DNA from: Hydrogenophaga sp.
GTDB lineage: Bacteria; Pseudomonadota; Gammaproteobacteria; Burkholderiales; Burkholderiaceae_C
Assembly (NCBI RefSeq): GCF_019635465.1
Contig: NZ_JAHBZK010000008.1
Span: 62,001-126,000 of the forward strand
DNA length: 64,000 nucleotides
Reading direction: 5' to 3'
Shown in pieces: positions 63,943 through 64,000 of this stretch. The position numbers and the translations under genes are program-made. A model generated the notes under the pieces. That model had not been told where the DNA came from. It worked only from the letters and a program-made list of their open reading frames with translations, and made no database searches. Numbering within the stretch: position 1 is the stretch's first letter; each line of letters begins with the position of its first letter.

Positions 63943-64000
63943 TCAGGGTATGTGCCGCGCCAACGGATCGGGCAGCAGCGGCTTGACGTTGTGCAAGGTG
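63943..64000 (-). CDS. cvpA: CvpA family protein, C-terminal end only (partial)
   Basis: The last 18 codons of a minus-strand reading frame enter from the right edge and end at a TGA (63945-63943). They read TLHNVKPLLPDPLARHIP. The ending and the position directly upstream of purF fit CvpA, a membrane protein (colicin V production/purine regulon). Only the tail is visible. Confidence 0.6.
   Translation of the reverse strand, partial: TLHNVKPLLPDPLARHIP

Overview
The window is a 64 kb, GC-rich (mid-to-high 60s %), densely coding chromosomal segment of a betaproteobacterium. Gene content and order (rpsP-rimM-trmD-rplS, purF-metZ-gltX, class II NrdJ, Bug-type receptor, RND pump followed by a PCMT-like protein, a rhodanese and TolC) and the recurrent TAGAAT-type -10 boxes point to Burkholderiales, most likely Comamonadaceae (Hydrogenophaga-like). 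The genus is an inference; no rRNA gene is present to confirm it.

Layout. 1-4.4 kb: a class III aminotransferase cut by the window edge, divergent from a phosphatidylserine decarboxylase, then a Tat-exported PhoX-type phosphatase with a candidate Pho box. 4.4-8.5 kb: a UvrD/PcrA helicase with a coupled small protein, and GMP reductase with a hairpin leader. 8.5-11.3 kb: an alpha/beta hydrolase divergent from a GntR regulator around a 20-bp palindrome, then a 3-hydroxyisobutyrate dehydrogenase-family enzyme. 11.3-18 kb: tRNA-Ala(CGC), a trypsin-like protein, an FMN-binding PNPOx-like protein, B12-dependent ribonucleotide reductase, a chemoreceptor and a response regulator with a sigma-28-type promoter. 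18-24.9 kb: a sensor kinase with a periplasmic solute-binding domain, a MarR-controlled Bug receptor/flavin monooxygenase pair, and two poorly known genes, the second clearly less GC-rich than its surroundings. 24.9-33.4 kb: an RGG-tailed DEAD-box helicase with a hairpin leader, a Pit phosphate transporter, oligoribonuclease, an M48 protease-PCD-RsgA operon, a CbiB-like protein and a CoA diphosphatase. 33.4-35.6 kb: the ribosomal/tRNA-modification operon rpsP-rimM-trmD-rplS.

35.7-43.9 kb: a GNAT acetyltransferase, a TM2 protein, an AEC transporter, a Fur/Zur-type regulator with a Cys-rich exported protein and a 35-bp operator-like dyad, an EamA transporter, MsrA, LysR divergent from glutaryl-CoA dehydrogenase, and a K+/H+ antiporter. 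44-51.5 kb: a tripartite RND efflux operon (TetR, adaptor, pump, PCMT-like, rhodanese, TolC). 51.6-56.2 kb: a surface polysaccharide block (O-antigen ligase-like protein, two GT2 glycosyltransferases, phosphomannomutase). A 267-bp non-coding element with 30-bp inverted ends sits exactly in the CTAG that supplies the stop codons of two convergent genes. 56.3-59.3 kb: alkylation repair (Ada-AlkA fusion and Ogt) plus an EamA transporter. 59.3-64 kb: cvpA (partial)-purF-metZ-gltX followed by tRNA-Ala(GGC), tRNA-Glu(TTC) and tRNA-Asp(GTC).

Most of the window is core metabolism. The clearest unusual signals are the MITE-like element, the AT-richer putative cysteine-peptidase-like gene at 23.9 kb, the zinc-type regulator locus at 38 kb, and several well-formed operators and leader hairpins. 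No CRISPR array, prophage, integrase or intact IS was seen. No gene-free stretch exceeds 300 bases.
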